Shown here: positions 11,667 through 20,685 of the stretch, one piece after another
How the letters are laid out: every line of letters starts with the position of its first letter
How positions within the stretch are numbered: position 1 is the first letter of the stretch
The notes under the pieces: model-generated
The model's database searches: none
What the model was told of the DNA's origin: nothing
The model's input: the letters and a program-made list of their open reading frames with translations, nothing else
NCBI GenBank assembly: GCA_965221785.1
Contig: CBDCSR010000003.1
Coordinates: 682,001-746,000 of the forward strand
Reading direction: 5' to 3'
Source: BD2-11 sp965221785
GTDB taxonomy: Bacteria; Gemmatimonadota; Gemmatimonadetes; Longimicrobiales; Gaopeijiaceae
Length of the DNA stretch: 64,000 nucleotides
Made by a program: the position numbers and the translations under genes

Positions 11667-12183
11667 GGGACGGGGCGGGTTCTTCGGTGAGTTCGGCCGG
11701 GTCGCTGCCGTTGAGGATCCGGCGGGCCTCCTCGATGCGGTCGGCGGGGGCGCTCACGTGCACCCCGAAGCGTCCGCCGCTGAACCCGGGATCGTAGACC
11801 ACGGGCGGGCGCATGCGGGGGAGCTTCGCGTTGATGAAGACGCCGATAACCGTGGCCAGCGCACCGAACAGCACGGCCAGTTCGAAGGCGATGATGAAGT
11901 ACGCCGGGATCGAAACGATGGGCTTGCCGCCCGTCACCAGCGGCCAGTCCATCGACGTCCAGGTGGTGAACGCGAACCCGGTCGCGGCGCCGGTAAGCCC
12001 CCCGACCAGCGCGAAGACGCGCACCGGACTCTGGTCGTACCCCAGGGCCTCCTCCAGATGATGCTCGGGAAGCGGCGAATACGCGGTGATCTTGCGGAAC
12101 CCCGACTTGCGCAGCGCCTTCACGGCGTCCACCGCCCCGTCGAGGTAGTCGAAGGAGGCCAGCAGGCCGGCGTGCGCGCTCAT
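11659..12183 (-). CDS. actD: Alternative complex III subunit ActD (DUF3341)
   Basis: This 174-residue DUF3341 protein is the small membrane subunit ActD. Two transmembrane segments (about residues 55-75 and 95-118) follow a soluble N-terminal domain with the GLLASFDYLDGAVDAV motif. The C-terminal part FGVHVSAPADR is characteristic. The start is the ATG at 12183, which overlaps the actC stop as ATGA; the open frame upstream of it is out-of-frame actC sequence. It carries no cofactor and is structural in known ACIII. Confidence 0.94.
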   Translation of the reverse strand: MSAHAGLLASFDYLDGAVDAVKALRKSGFRKITAYSPLPEHHLEEALGYDQSPVRVFALVGGLTGAATGFAFTTWTSMDWPLVTGGKPIVSIPAYFIIAFELAVLFGALATVIGVFINAKLPRMRPPVVYDPGFSGGRFGVHVSAPADRIEEARRILNGSDPAELTEEPAPSHG

Positions 12184-13556
12184 CGGGCGGCCTCCTTGCG
12201 GGCGCGTGGACGGAGCGGGGCCGGGAGCACTTCCTTGAGCTCCGCGATCGCTACCGGCGGCAGCAGCCGGGTGAAGAGCAGGAACCAGAAGCAGAACCAT
12301 CCGAAGCTTCCCAGGACGATGCCCATTTCGGTAATCGAGGGACGGTACATCCCCCAGGCGAAGGGTTCGTACTCGTGCGAGAGCGAGGTGACGATGATCA
12401 CGAAGCGCTCGAACCACATGCCGATGTTGACGAAGATCGAGATGACGAACAGCGCCGCGATGGAACGCCTCACCCGTTTGAACCACAGCAGGATGGGCAC
12501 CATGCCGTTACAGACCAGCATGGTCCAGGTCGCCCACCAGTAGGGGCCGAACACCCGGTTCCAGAACACCCCTCGCTCGGGAGGCTCGCCGGAGTACCAG
12601 GCCATGAAGAACTCGGTGAGGTATGCGTACAGCACGATCAGCGAGGTCAGCAGGCACAGCTTGGCCAGCGCGTCGAAGTGCTTGTTGGTGAGATAGGCTT
12701 CGAGCCCGAAGAACTTCCTCATCGGCACGGCCAGGGTGATGACCATGGCGACGCCCGAGAAGATGGCGCCCGCGACGAAGTAGGGAGCGAAGATGGTGGC
12801 GTGCCAGCCGGGCACGATGCCCATGGCAAAGTCCCACGACACCACGGAGTGCACCGACAGCACCAGCGGGGTGGCCAGCGCGGCCAGGAAGATGTAGGCC
12901 TTGCCGAAATGGTGCCACTCGCTGTCGGTTCCGCGCCATCCCAGCGACACGGCGCTGTAGAATTTCTTGCGCAGCCCGCGCGCCTGGTCCCGCGCAGCGG
13001 CCAGATCCGGAATGGTCCCCAGGTAGAAGAAGACGGCGGACACGGTGAAGTAGGTCGTCACCGCGAAGACGTCCCAGACCAGCGGCGACTTGAAGTTGGG
13101 CCAGAGGAAGCGCGAGTTGGGATAGGGGATGAGCCAGTACGCGTGCCAGACGCGGCCCACGTGAATCAGCGGGAAGAGGCCGGCGGTCATGACCGCGAAC
13201 ACCGTCATCGCCTCCGCCAGCCGGTAGACGGACTGCCGCCAGGGCGCGCGGAAGAGGAAGAGGATGGCGGAGATGAGGGTGCCCGAGTGGGCGATGCCGA
13301 CCCAGAAGACGAAGGTGGTGATGTAAGCGCCCCAGCCGATGGGGGCGTTCAGCCCCGACAGGCCGATGCCGTTGATGATCTGGTTCGCCCACGAGCCGGC
13401 GAACACCGCCAGCCCCAGCGAAGCCAGCCCGAACAGGATCCACCACCCGCGCCCGGGACGCCCCAGAATCTTGAGAACGTCTTCGTTGACCTGCTGGTAG
13501 GACCCGACATCCGGGTGGGCTACCGCGCCGCGGGGTGCTTCCGTCGCTGTCGCCAT
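12180..13556 (-). CDS. actC: Alternative complex III quinol-binding membrane subunit ActC
   Basis: This 458-residue NrfD/PsrC-family protein has about ten transmembrane helices and is the subunit that holds the quinol-oxidation site in ACIII. Typical segments are GWWILFGLASLGLAVFAG, FVFWVGIAHSGTLISAILFL and SWDFAMGIVPGWHATIFAPY. It receives electrons from quinol and passes them to the iron-sulfur clusters of ActB. It is read after actB with a gap of 52 bases and ends in an ATGA overlap with actD. Confidence 0.96.
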   Translation of the reverse strand: MATATEAPRGAVAHPDVGSYQQVNEDVLKILGRPGRGWWILFGLASLGLAVFAGSWANQIINGIGLSGLNAPIGWGAYITTFVFWVGIAHSGTLISAILFLFRAPWRQSVYRLAEAMTVFAVMTAGLFPLIHVGRVWHAYWLIPYPNSRFLWPNFKSPLVWDVFAVTTYFTVSAVFFYLGTIPDLAAARDQARGLRKKFYSAVSLGWRGTDSEWHHFGKAYIFLAALATPLVLSVHSVVSWDFAMGIVPGWHATIFAPYFVAGAIFSGVAMVITLAVPMRKFFGLEAYLTNKHFDALAKLCLLTSLIVLYAYLTEFFMAWYSGEPPERGVFWNRVFGPYWWATWTMLVCNGMVPILLWFKRVRRSIAALFVISIFVNIGMWFERFVIIVTSLSHEYEPFAWGMYRPSITEMGIVLGSFGWFCFWFLLFTRLLPPVAIAELKEVLPAPLRPRARKEAAR

Positions 13557-13608
13557 CCTTCTCCCGGGCGCGTCTCCGCCGGCCAGCGGGCCGGCGGGCG
13601 CCCTGCTT

Positions 13609-16600
13609 CTAGTGTCCCGCCGCCGCCGGTTCGTGGAACGTCACCTTCCGCTGATAGGTGACGGCCGGCTGCGTGTTGATCAGATCGTCGAGCACCCGGT
13701 ACGAACGCTCGTTCGCGGTGACCTGGGCCACGCGCGAGTTCGGATCCCGGATGTTGCCGAAGACTATGGCCTCGGCCGGACAGCTCTGCTGGCACGCCGT
13801 CACCACTTCACCGTCCCCGATGGCCCGTCCCTCGAGTACCGACTGGTTCTCCACCTCGCGAATCCGCTGCACGCAGAAGGTGCACTTCTCCATGACCCCT
13901 TCGCCCCGCACGGTGACGTCCGGGTTGTACTGCCAGTTCAGCGGCTCGGGGACGTCCGAATACTCGTACCAGTTGAAGACGCGCACCTTGTAGGGGCAGT
14001 TGTTGGCGCAGTAGCGCGTGCCCACGCAGCGGTTGTAGACCTGCGCGTTCAGCCCGTCGGGCGTGTGGTAGGCCGCGAACACCGGGCACACCGGCTCGCA
14101 CGGAGCGTTGCCGCAGTGCTGGCAGAGCATGGGCGTGAAGCGCACGTCCACCGGGCCCGCGTGCGACGCGTCCACCGTCTCGAAATAGTTCTCGATGCGC
14201 ATCCACTGGATGTCGCGGCCCATGAGGAGTTGTTCCTCGTGGACGACGGGCACGTTGTTCTCGGCCTGGCAGGCAGTCACGCAGGCGCTGCACCCGGTGC
14301 ACTTGTCCAGGTCGATGGCCATGGCCCAGCGGGGGGTGGTCTCCGGGTCCGCGTATTCCCCATGCTGGGCGCCGGCGAGTGGGAAATCCTCCGGCCGGCC
14401 CTCCGTGGGCACGGGGATGAACCCTCCCACTTCCTGGAGTTCGGCCAGTTCGTGCCCGGCGTGTTCCTCCTCGGCGTGGCCGATGTCGGCGAGCGCGACC
14501 GCGGGCGCGATGTTGCGGTCTTCCTGGGTATGTCCCGAGCCGTGGATGCTCGCGAGCTTGCGCCACTCCCCGGTGGGCTCGACCGCAACCCGGGTGGCGA
14601 GATGGACCATTCCCCCGGAGGGCTGCTCGGACTCGGCCGGAAGCAGCGCCATGGGGTTCACGCCGTTGCCGTCGGCGTAGCGGCCATAGCCGGTGTGTCC
14701 GCTGCCCATGGCGATGGCGGCGATGTCCTCGCGCAAGCCTGCGTAAGGCCATACGGGCAGTTCCAACTGGCCGTGCGGCGAACTCACGCGCACGATGTCG
14801 CCCTCGCGGAGCCCGTGCCGTTCCGCCGTGGCGGGATGCAACTCCACCCAGGAATGCCAGGTGATCTTGCTGACCGGATCGGGGAGTTCCTGCATCCAGG
14901 AGCGATTGGCCTGGCGCCCGTCCCCGAAGCGGGAAGACGGGTACACGACCAGCGCCAGTCCGTCCTGGTCGCCGTCCAGGGAGGGCACGTCGAACCCGAC
15001 CGCGGGGTCCGGGGAAAGCAGCTCCGCGGCGTCCTCCTGCTCGTCGGTCGCGGAGAAGACCACGCCCCGGCGCAGGGCTTCGCGCCAGAAGCCGTCGAAG
15101 TCATCGCCTCCCGCGAGCCCAATCTCCTGCCAGCGGGCGCGCACATATCCCTGGAAGTCGCCGGCGCCCAGGTCCTGGCCGAGGGCGTTCGCTGTGGAAA
15201 GCAGCACGTCCCCGGTGGCGCGGGCGTCGAACAGAGGAACCGGCCTCATGACCGGCTGCTGCACGGCATGCACGCCCGGGCGCGGGTGCGAATCTCCCCA
15301 CGACTCGAGCGGGTGGGTGTCGGGCAGCACCAGGTCGGCGAGGTGTGCGGTCTCGTCGAGCGCCGAGGCGAAGGACACCTTGAACGGCACCGCGCCGAAC
15401 GCGTCCGCGAAGCCTGCGGCGGGCGGCAGCGAATAGGCCGGGTTGGCGCCGTGCACGAGCGCAACCGAGACCTCCCCCGCCCGCATCGAGCCCATGGCGG
15501 ATTCGAGCGACGCGTACGACGGCGAGGCCGCTGCCTGGTCCGGCGAGGCCAGGTGCACGGAGCGACCGATGTTGCCGGCGACGTGGTTGAGCACCAGCAC
15601 GGCCAGGTTGGCTGCGGTGGCGCCGCGGTGCTGACCGCTCACGCCGGGACCCAGCGCCAGCCCGGGCCCTTCGGCCACGAAGCGCCGCGCGAGATCCGCG
15701 ACCTCCTCGGTCGAGAGCCCCGCCGAGTTCGCCGCCGCGTCCAGGTCGAAACCGGCCAGCAGCTCGCCGTACGCGCCCGCGTCGGCCCCATCGCCCGCGA
15801 TCACCGCGGCCATCGCGAGCGCGACCGCCGCCTCGGATCCGGCGCGGATGGGGAACCACTCGTCGGCGTTCTGGCCCGTCAGCGAGAGCCTTGGCGCGAG
15901 GAAGACGAAGCGTCCCTTGGAACCCATCTGGTCGATGGCGCTGGTGCGCGCGAAGCCTCGACCGTACGCCGTCGGCGACAGCCAAGTCTCGAGGAAATCG
16001 GCGCCGAAGGAAAGTACGAAGCGAGCCGCTTCGAAGTCGTAGGCAGGAACCACATCGCGTCCGAAGGCGATGCGCGCCGCCGCGCGCAGCGGGGCTTCCG
16101 ACAGCGCCTCGTATTCGACGCGCGTACCGCCGGTCACCTCCGCGAACCGATCGAAGAGGTGACCGAGCGCTCCTCCGGCGCTTCCGGTGACGAGCAGCAC
16201 GTTTCCGCCCGCCGCGCCCAGCCGGTCGACGAGCTGCGCCTCCGCGTCCTCCCAGCTGACCGGCACGAAGCCGTCCCCGTTCCGCATCATCGGGCCCGTG
16301 AGGCGATCCGGGTTGTACAGCCCCTGCAGCGCCGAATGCCCGCGCGCGCACAGCGCGCCTCCCGAGACCGGATGCTCGGGGTTGCCCTCGATCTTTACCG
16401 CGCGCCCCTCGCGCGTGCGCACCCAGATGCCGCACCCGGCCGGGCATTCTCCGCACACGGACGCGTACCAGGTCGCGACTCCCGGAGTGATCTCCTCGGG
16501 CGGGACCACGTACGGGATGAGCTTTTCCACGTTCTCGGTGGAGCAGCCGAACATCGTGGCCCCGGCCCCCGATGCGCCCACCACCCGCAGGAAGTCCCGG

Positions 16601-16620
16601 CGCTGGATGCCGCCGCTCAT
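13609..16620 (-). CDS. actB: Alternative complex III iron-sulfur subunit ActB
   Basis: This 1003-residue fusion has a molybdopterin-oxidoreductase-like N-terminal domain (about 1-720) and a four-cluster ferredoxin domain (about 790-1000). The N-terminus has a twin-arginine signal, RRDFLRVVGASGAG, so export is by Tat. The first domain keeps four cysteines in an iron-sulfur arrangement: C56, C59, C63 and C91. The C-terminal domain shows CTGCSACVTAC, CQHCGNAPCEPVCP, CVGTRYCANNCPY and KCTFCVQR, the set that binds three [4Fe-4S] and one [3Fe-4S] clusters in this family. I chose the ATG at 16620, next to the Tat signal; an ATG at 16695 would add a charged 25-residue extension. It lies between actA and actC. 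Confidence 0.95.
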   Translation of the reverse strand: MSGGIQRRDFLRVVGASGAGATMFGCSTENVEKLIPYVVPPEEITPGVATWYASVCGECPAGCGIWVRTREGRAVKIEGNPEHPVSGGALCARGHSALQGLYNPDRLTGPMMRNGDGFVPVSWEDAEAQLVDRLGAAGGNVLLVTGSAGGALGHLFDRFAEVTGGTRVEYEALSEAPLRAAARIAFGRDVVPAYDFEAARFVLSFGADFLETWLSPTAYGRGFARTSAIDQMGSKGRFVFLAPRLSLTGQNADEWFPIRAGSEAAVALAMAAVIAGDGADAGAYGELLAGFDLDAAANSAGLSTEEVADLARRFVAEGPGLALGPGVSGQHRGATAANLAVLVLNHVAGNIGRSVHLASPDQAAASPSYASLESAMGSMRAGEVSVALVHGANPAYSLPPAAGFADAFGAVPFKVSFASALDETAHLADLVLPDTHPLESWGDSHPRPGVHAVQQPVMRPVPLFDARATGDVLLSTANALGQDLGAGDFQGYVRARWQEIGLAGGDDFDGFWREALRRGVVFSATDEQEDAAELLSPDPAVGFDVPSLDGDQDGLALVVYPSSRFGDGRQANRSWMQELPDPVSKITWHSWVELHPATAERHGLREGDIVRVSSPHGQLELPVWPYAGLREDIAAIAMGSGHTGYGRYADGNGVNPMALLPAESEQPSGGMVHLATRVAVEPTGEWRKLASIHGSGHTQEDRNIAPAVALADIGHAEEEHAGHELAELQEVGGFIPVPTEGRPEDFPLAGAQHGEYADPETTPRWAMAIDLDKCTGCSACVTACQAENNVPVVHEEQLLMGRDIQWMRIENYFETVDASHAGPVDVRFTPMLCQHCGNAPCEPVCPVFAAYHTPDGLNAQVYNRCVGTRYCANNCPYKVRVFNWYEYSDVPEPLNWQYNPDVTVRGEGVMEKCTFCVQRIREVENQSVLEGRAIGDGEVVTACQQSCPAEAIVFGNIRDPNSRVAQVTANERSYRVLDDLINTQPAVTYQRKVTFHEPAAAGH

Positions 16621-16708
16621 ATGGTCTCGCTTCTCACCGGATTCCCGGTCGTGGTCATGGGCATTGCGTTCTCGCTTCCGGCGGTGGCTGCTCATGACTC
16701 CCGCTCGC

Positions 16709-17281
16709 TCAGTAGTGACAGACCGCGCAGTCGCGGGAGACGTCCCGCTCCACATGACACTGCACGCACCATCCCATGGAGAGCGGCTGGTTCACCGCCT
16801 CGATGACCGCCATCTCCTGCACCGGGCCGTGACACTCCTGGCACTGGACCAGGGGTTCGCCGGAGTCATCGGGCGCCACGTGCCGCATGTGCGGGAAGCG
16901 CACGTGGTCCGAGACCTTGTAGATGCGCACCCACGGAATGGCTTCCTGGCGCTGGACATAGTCGCGCACCTTGGCCACTTCCTCCGGATTGTTGCGTCCC
17001 TGGATGACCAGGTGGCAGCCCTGGCAGGTGGCGACCGGGGGGATGCCCGCGTCGACCGAGCGCTCGGCGGAGAAGTGGCAATACTGACAGTCAATGCCGA
17101 ACTCGCCGGCGTGAATGTCGTGAGGGAATGCGATGGGCTGCGCCAGCGGATCCGGTTCCACAGCCGCCATCTCAACGGCGGCATCGGGGCTCTCCTGAGG
17201 GAGGTCGCTCTCCTGAACGAAGGCGAGGGCGCCGAGCGTCGCGACGACTCCGGCCAGAACGGCAGTCCGCTTTCCCTTCAT
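16709..17281 (-). CDS. actA: Alternative complex III pentahaem cytochrome c ActA
   Basis: This 190-residue multihaem cytochrome c has five CXXCH motifs, at residues 65-69, 86-90, 147-151, 172-176 and 185-189, matching the pentahaem ActA subunit. A single N-terminal hydrophobic segment (about 7-22) anchors or exports it; the bulk is periplasmic. It is the first gene of actABCDEF and moves electrons from ActB toward ActE. I used the ATG at 17281 (MKGKRTAVLAG); an open frame upstream would add 19 residues without improving the signal segment. The last haem motif is only one residue from the C-terminus, as expected for the family. Confidence 0.95.
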   Translation of the reverse strand: MKGKRTAVLAGVVATLGALAFVQESDLPQESPDAAVEMAAVEPDPLAQPIAFPHDIHAGEFGIDCQYCHFSAERSVDAGIPPVATCQGCHLVIQGRNNPEEVAKVRDYVQRQEAIPWVRIYKVSDHVRFPHMRHVAPDDSGEPLVQCQECHGPVQEMAVIEAVNQPLSMGWCVQCHVERDVSRDCAVCHY

Positions 17282-17634
17282 GAAGCGCGCGGTTCCTTGG
17301 CGGGTGGAGGTTTCGGGAAGGGTTCGCGCCGTTCGCATCCGGCGGCGACGGAGACACGCGGCCCATGTAGTTCGGGCCGCAAGTTAGGGGCACCGATGGC
17401 GAGCGTCAACGGAACGGGTCGAGTGGATCGGTTGGAACCCGGAGACCGGAGTTCGCGAAAAGAACACTCATGGAACGGATGCACCAACGCCCCCGCGGGG
17501 AGGCTGCTGGAGGATGACCGCGTCACGATGGCGGAGCACGCGACGAAACCGCTGCGGGAGAGCACCCGCGGTACCCGGCCTGCCCGGGTCGGGGCGCTGG
17601 ATTTCCGGGGCTGCGGATGATAATGTAAGCGACC
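17282..17634. other. Divergent intergenic region, actA / hypothetical gene
   Basis: This 353-base region separates the act operon from the plus-strand gene at 17635. On the minus strand it holds the candidate act promoter. On the plus strand GATAAT occurs about 20 bases before the ATG at 17635, but no -35 box is recognisable. I see no conserved coding signal, RNA fold or repeat in the rest. Confidence 0.5.
17381..17409 (-). promoter_or_regulatory. Candidate promoter of the act operon
   Basis: On the minus strand a -35 box TTGACG (17409-17404) is followed after 17 bases by TAACTT (17386-17381). The -35 matches five of six consensus positions; the -10 is poor. The leader to actA would be about 90 bases. 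Confidence 0.35.
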
Positions 17635-17928
17635 ATGATCGACCCTGCGGTACCCTCCGACCTGAGGCCCATGCCGGGCCAGCACCTCGCCACCATCACG
17701 TACCAGAATCGAATCTGGGACGTCTACCTGGAATTCGAGACCAAGCGCTCCGCGAGCGGGGAGCCGTGCCGGGCGAAGCTCGTCTATTCGCCGGCCGATG
17801 GCGAATCCGGGGACGCCGCGCAGACCGCCGCCATTTTTGTCGAGGAATCGTACGAGCTCGCGGTGGAAAAGGCGCAGAGCTTCAGGCGCCATCAACTGGA
17901 AGCGCTGCTCCGGTCCATTCTTCCCTGA
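17635..17928 (+). CDS. Small conserved-looking protein of unknown function
   Basis: This is a 97-residue soluble protein I do not recognise. It has a compact, mixed-charge sequence with a predicted beta-rich middle (HLATITYQNRIWDVYLEFE, KLVYSP) and a helical end (VEESYELAVEKAQSFRRHQ), and no signal peptide. The ATG start and balanced composition, compared with the arginine-rich shadow frames around it, support it as real. It ends six bases before the predicted start of the GWxTD protein gene and may be co-transcribed with it. Confidence 0.65.
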   Translation: MIDPAVPSDLRPMPGQHLATITYQNRIWDVYLEFETKRSASGEPCRAKLVYSPADGESGDAAQTAAIFVEESYELAVEKAQSFRRHQLEALLRSILP

Positions 17929-17933
17929 CAGCC

Positions 17934-20237
17934 TTGGGCCGGTTGCTTCCGGGGGGCCGCGGAATCCTGGCGTGGCTGACGTGGGCGCTGGTAATGCCGG
18001 TACCCGCCTCGGCTTCCGCGCATCCCCTCCGGGCCGCGGCACCTGCGCCTCAGGAGCCGCCTGCGCAGGCAACCCCGGTCCCGCGCGCCGTGGCCCGGGC
18101 CACGAGCCTGCTCGAGGCCGGGGACACGATCGCCGCGCTGGGGCTGCTGCGCAGGGCGCGGGACGAAGACGACCGGGATCCCCACATCGCCTTCGCCCTG
18201 GGCACGCTGCTGGCGCGCACCGCACCGCTGGAGGAGACCGACTTCAGGCAGCGGATGGAGGCGGAAGCGCTGCTGGAGGAGGCGTACGAGGGGCTCCACG
18301 AGGACGCACGCGTGCTGCTGGAGATGGCCCTCCTGAAACGGCGGCAGTTCATGCGCGTGGACGCGCGCAGGATTCTGGAACGGACGGTGGGGTCCGAGGA
18401 AAGCCGCGCGGTGGCACCCCAGGTCCTGGCCCAGTCGCACTTCGTGCTGGCGCGCATCCTCACCGAGGAAATGGAGGACTTCGAGCACATGGTCTTCCTG
18501 CCCGCCGGGTGGCGGCGGGACGGGTCGCTCGGCACGGACGAGTACGGCGGATCCACGCGCTGTCCCGCCGGGGTTCAGGCTTTCTGCCTCAACTACACGG
18601 AACCCCGCACGTTCAACCAGCAACTCGCGGGCGCGGGCCGTGCCAGCGATCGGGACGTGGACTACCCGCCGCGCATCGAAGCCCACTACAGAGCTGCTCT
18701 GTCGCACGTCCCGGACCACCCGCAGGCTGCCCGCGGACTGCTCGCGCTGCTGCACCGCCAGGGCCGCTTCGAGGACATGGCGGCCGAGGCCCGGCGCCTG
18801 GCCGAAGTGAACCCCGAAGATCCCTACGCGCACATCTTTCTGGGACTGGCGTCCTACGAGTCGCTGGACTGGATCGCCGCCCGCGACGCCTTCGACACCG
18901 GCCTCGCACTCATGCCTCCGGCGGAGCGAGCCCCGTACGACAACGTTTCCTACCTGCTTGACGAGGAGGACAGGACCTCGTATGGACAGCTCGAAGCGGA
19001 GCAGGCCCGGGAATACGAGCGCATCCTGTGGGCCAAGTCCGATCCCCTCTTCCTGATTCCGGAAAACGAGCGAGCGATGGAACACGTCGCGCGCGTCACA
19101 TACGCGGAGCTGGCCTTCGGAGACCCCGAGCGGCGCCTGCCGGGCTGGAGCAGCGACCGGGGCCAGGTCCTCATACGGTACGGCATGCCGGGGAACATCT
19201 GGATGCTGCGGCGGGACGGCGCCGGCGCGGGGCTCGGTGCGGCACAGCGGGTCGGAGCCAGCGCCAACGACAGGTGGATCTTCTGGAACTACCGGCTGGA
19301 GGTGCCCAGCTTCGTGTTTCGCCGGCGGCTCGGCTACAACCGGGTCGATTTCGACTTCGACGCGAACACGGGACAGTACCTGCGCCAGGTCAGCGAAACC
19401 GAGGCCACCACCACCTTCGAGAGCCGTGCCGTCAACCGCTGGACGGAGATCCCCGCGCAGATCGCCCGGTTCCGGGGTGCCGCTCCCGGGCAGGTGGAGG
19501 TGCTGGCCTTCCTGCGCGCCGACCCGGACTCCTTCAATCTGTTCGAGGGCGACTCCGTGCGCGTCGGCATGTTCCTGTTCAACCGGAGCTATGAGGACTC
19601 GGCCAGCGTGGCGCACGCGGTGAAGGCCGAAGACACGGGCAACGTTCTGTTCACCTTCGAGTTGCCCCGCGGAACCTTCGAATACTCGCTCGAGGGGCTG
19701 GCGGCGGAATCCCGCGTGGCCGCGCGCAACCGGGGGACGATCACCGCCATTCCGGTACGGCGCGTGGGCCTTTCCACGTCCGACCTGGTCCTGGCCGGGG
19801 GCGTGGTGCCCCGTATCGATCGGCCCGGCGGATGGCGCGACTTCGCCATCGGCGCCTCGCGCGACCTGGTTTTCGACGCGCACGACGACATCCACGTGTA
19901 TCTGGAAATCTACGGTCTGACCACCGACTTCATGGGCTCCTCGGAGTACACCGTGGAGGTGACGCTGCAGGACGCGGAGCGGCGCAGCGTGGGCGCGCGC
20001 CTGCTGCGCTCGCTGGGCAACCTGATAGGCGGCGCGGAAGGCGACCTGGCCGTCCGTTTCGTGCGTAGCGTCGAGCCCGTCGACCGGGTGGTGCCCGAGT
20101 ACTTCTCCGTCTCCGCCGATGAAGCCGGAGAGGGGGCGCACCGGCTCATCATCGCCATCACCGACCGGACCACCGGCGCCTCCGTAAGCGTCGAGCGCGA
20201 GCTTACCATCCGCAGGCCGGAGGACGACCCCCGATAA
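17934..20237 (+). CDS. GWxTD domain-containing exported protein with TPR-like repeats
   Basis: This protein of about 767 residues is probably exported: a hydrophobic stretch GILAWLTWALVMPVPASASA forms a signal peptide. Helical tetratricopeptide-like repeats follow (for example EAGDTIAALGLLRRARDED and AARDAFDTGLALMP). The GWxTD-type domain has the diagnostic segment GWSSDRGQVLIRYGMP. The C-terminal third is beta-rich. GWxTD proteins are frequent in Gemmatimonadota and Acidobacteriota, and their function is unknown. The start is uncertain: I used the TTG at 17934, six bases after the previous stop; CTG at 17925 is possible, and no ATG lies before the signal peptide. Confidence 0.82.
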   Translation: MGRLLPGGRGILAWLTWALVMPVPASASAHPLRAAAPAPQEPPAQATPVPRAVARATSLLEAGDTIAALGLLRRARDEDDRDPHIAFALGTLLARTAPLEETDFRQRMEAEALLEEAYEGLHEDARVLLEMALLKRRQFMRVDARRILERTVGSEESRAVAPQVLAQSHFVLARILTEEMEDFEHMVFLPAGWRRDGSLGTDEYGGSTRCPAGVQAFCLNYTEPRTFNQQLAGAGRASDRDVDYPPRIEAHYRAALSHVPDHPQAARGLLALLHRQGRFEDMAAEARRLAEVNPEDPYAHIFLGLASYESLDWIAARDAFDTGLALMPPAERAPYDNVSYLLDEEDRTSYGQLEAEQAREYERILWAKSDPLFLIPENERAMEHVARVTYAELAFGDPERRLPGWSSDRGQVLIRYGMPGNIWMLRRDGAGAGLGAAQRVGASANDRWIFWNYRLEVPSFVFRRRLGYNRVDFDFDANTGQYLRQVSETEATTTFESRAVNRWTEIPAQIARFRGAAPGQVEVLAFLRADPDSFNLFEGDSVRVGMFLFNRSYEDSASVAHAVKAEDTGNVLFTFELPRGTFEYSLEGLAAESRVAARNRGTITAIPVRRVGLSTSDLVLAGGVVPRIDRPGGWRDFAIGASRDLVFDAHDDIHVYLEIYGLTTDFMGSSEYTVEVTLQDAERRSVGARLLRSLGNLIGGAEGDLAVRFVRSVEPVDRVVPEYFSVSADEAGEGAHRLIIAITDRTTGASVSVERELTIRRPEDDPR

Positions 20238-20477
20238 GGGGCCCGTCAGGGGTGCCGGAACCACTTCCGGAACTCAGGCAGGATGGGCCGGCGGGATGCG
20301 GAATCCGGGAGCGACCGGCTGAAGCCCTGTGCAAAGGTCTTGCGTTCTCTCTAGGTTGGAAGACGGGCTTGCGCCAACGTTCCGGCCCGGGACGGCCGCC
20401 CTTCGGGCCCTGCTCCGCCAGGCCACACCCGGGAAACCACTTCCGGTCTTGATTCGATACCAACCACAGGGAAAGCC
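20238..20477. other. Intergenic region without recognised feature
   Basis: The 240 bases between the GWxTD gene and the AbrB-like gene show no coding signal, no clear promoter pair and no strong hairpin on either strand. Confidence 0.4.
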
Positions 20478-20669
20478 ATGGCCATCTATCGCTCGCTGTA
20501 CTACGGCAACGTTGTCGTGGGAGTTGGGGGCAGGATCACCATCCCCCAGGAGATGCGCGACGAGCTCGGCATCGTGGAGGGGGACATGCTGCGGGTGAGG
20601 GTGGAGGCTTCGAACGGGTCGCGTCAGCTGGTTGTCTGGCGCTCGGAGGACCAGCCGGAAGACGATTAG
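20478..20669 (+). CDS. AbrB/SpoVT-type DNA-binding protein
   Basis: This 63-residue protein has the swapped-hairpin SpoVT/AbrB fold signature: GNVVVGVGGRITIPQEMRDE followed by LGIVEGDMLRVRVE. The family binds DNA as a dimer and includes antitoxins (MazE type) and transition-state regulators. There is no toxin gene beside it: the downstream gene on the other strand is luxC. A stand-alone regulator is therefore more likely than a toxin-antitoxin module. The N-terminus, with YRSLYYGNVV before the core, is unusual for MazE. Confidence 0.85.
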   Translation: MAIYRSLYYGNVVVGVGGRITIPQEMRDELGIVEGDMLRVRVEASNGSRQLVVWRSEDQPEDD

Positions 20670-20685
20670 GCGGAGCGCGGGTCTT

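Noticed and set aside
13612..16806. Open frame of more than 1000 codons opposite actB
   Set aside because: It mirrors the actB frame, lacks any family motif and has the composition of antisense GC-rich DNA.
17892..20264. Long minus-strand frame opposite the GWxTD gene
   Set aside because: The plus strand carries the GWxTD and repeat motifs; the minus-strand product is biased to Arg, Val, Gln and Pro with no motif.
20478..20669. MazE-type antitoxin of a toxin-antitoxin pair
   Set aside because: There is no small toxin gene adjacent; the neighbours are the GWxTD gene and luxC on the opposite strand.
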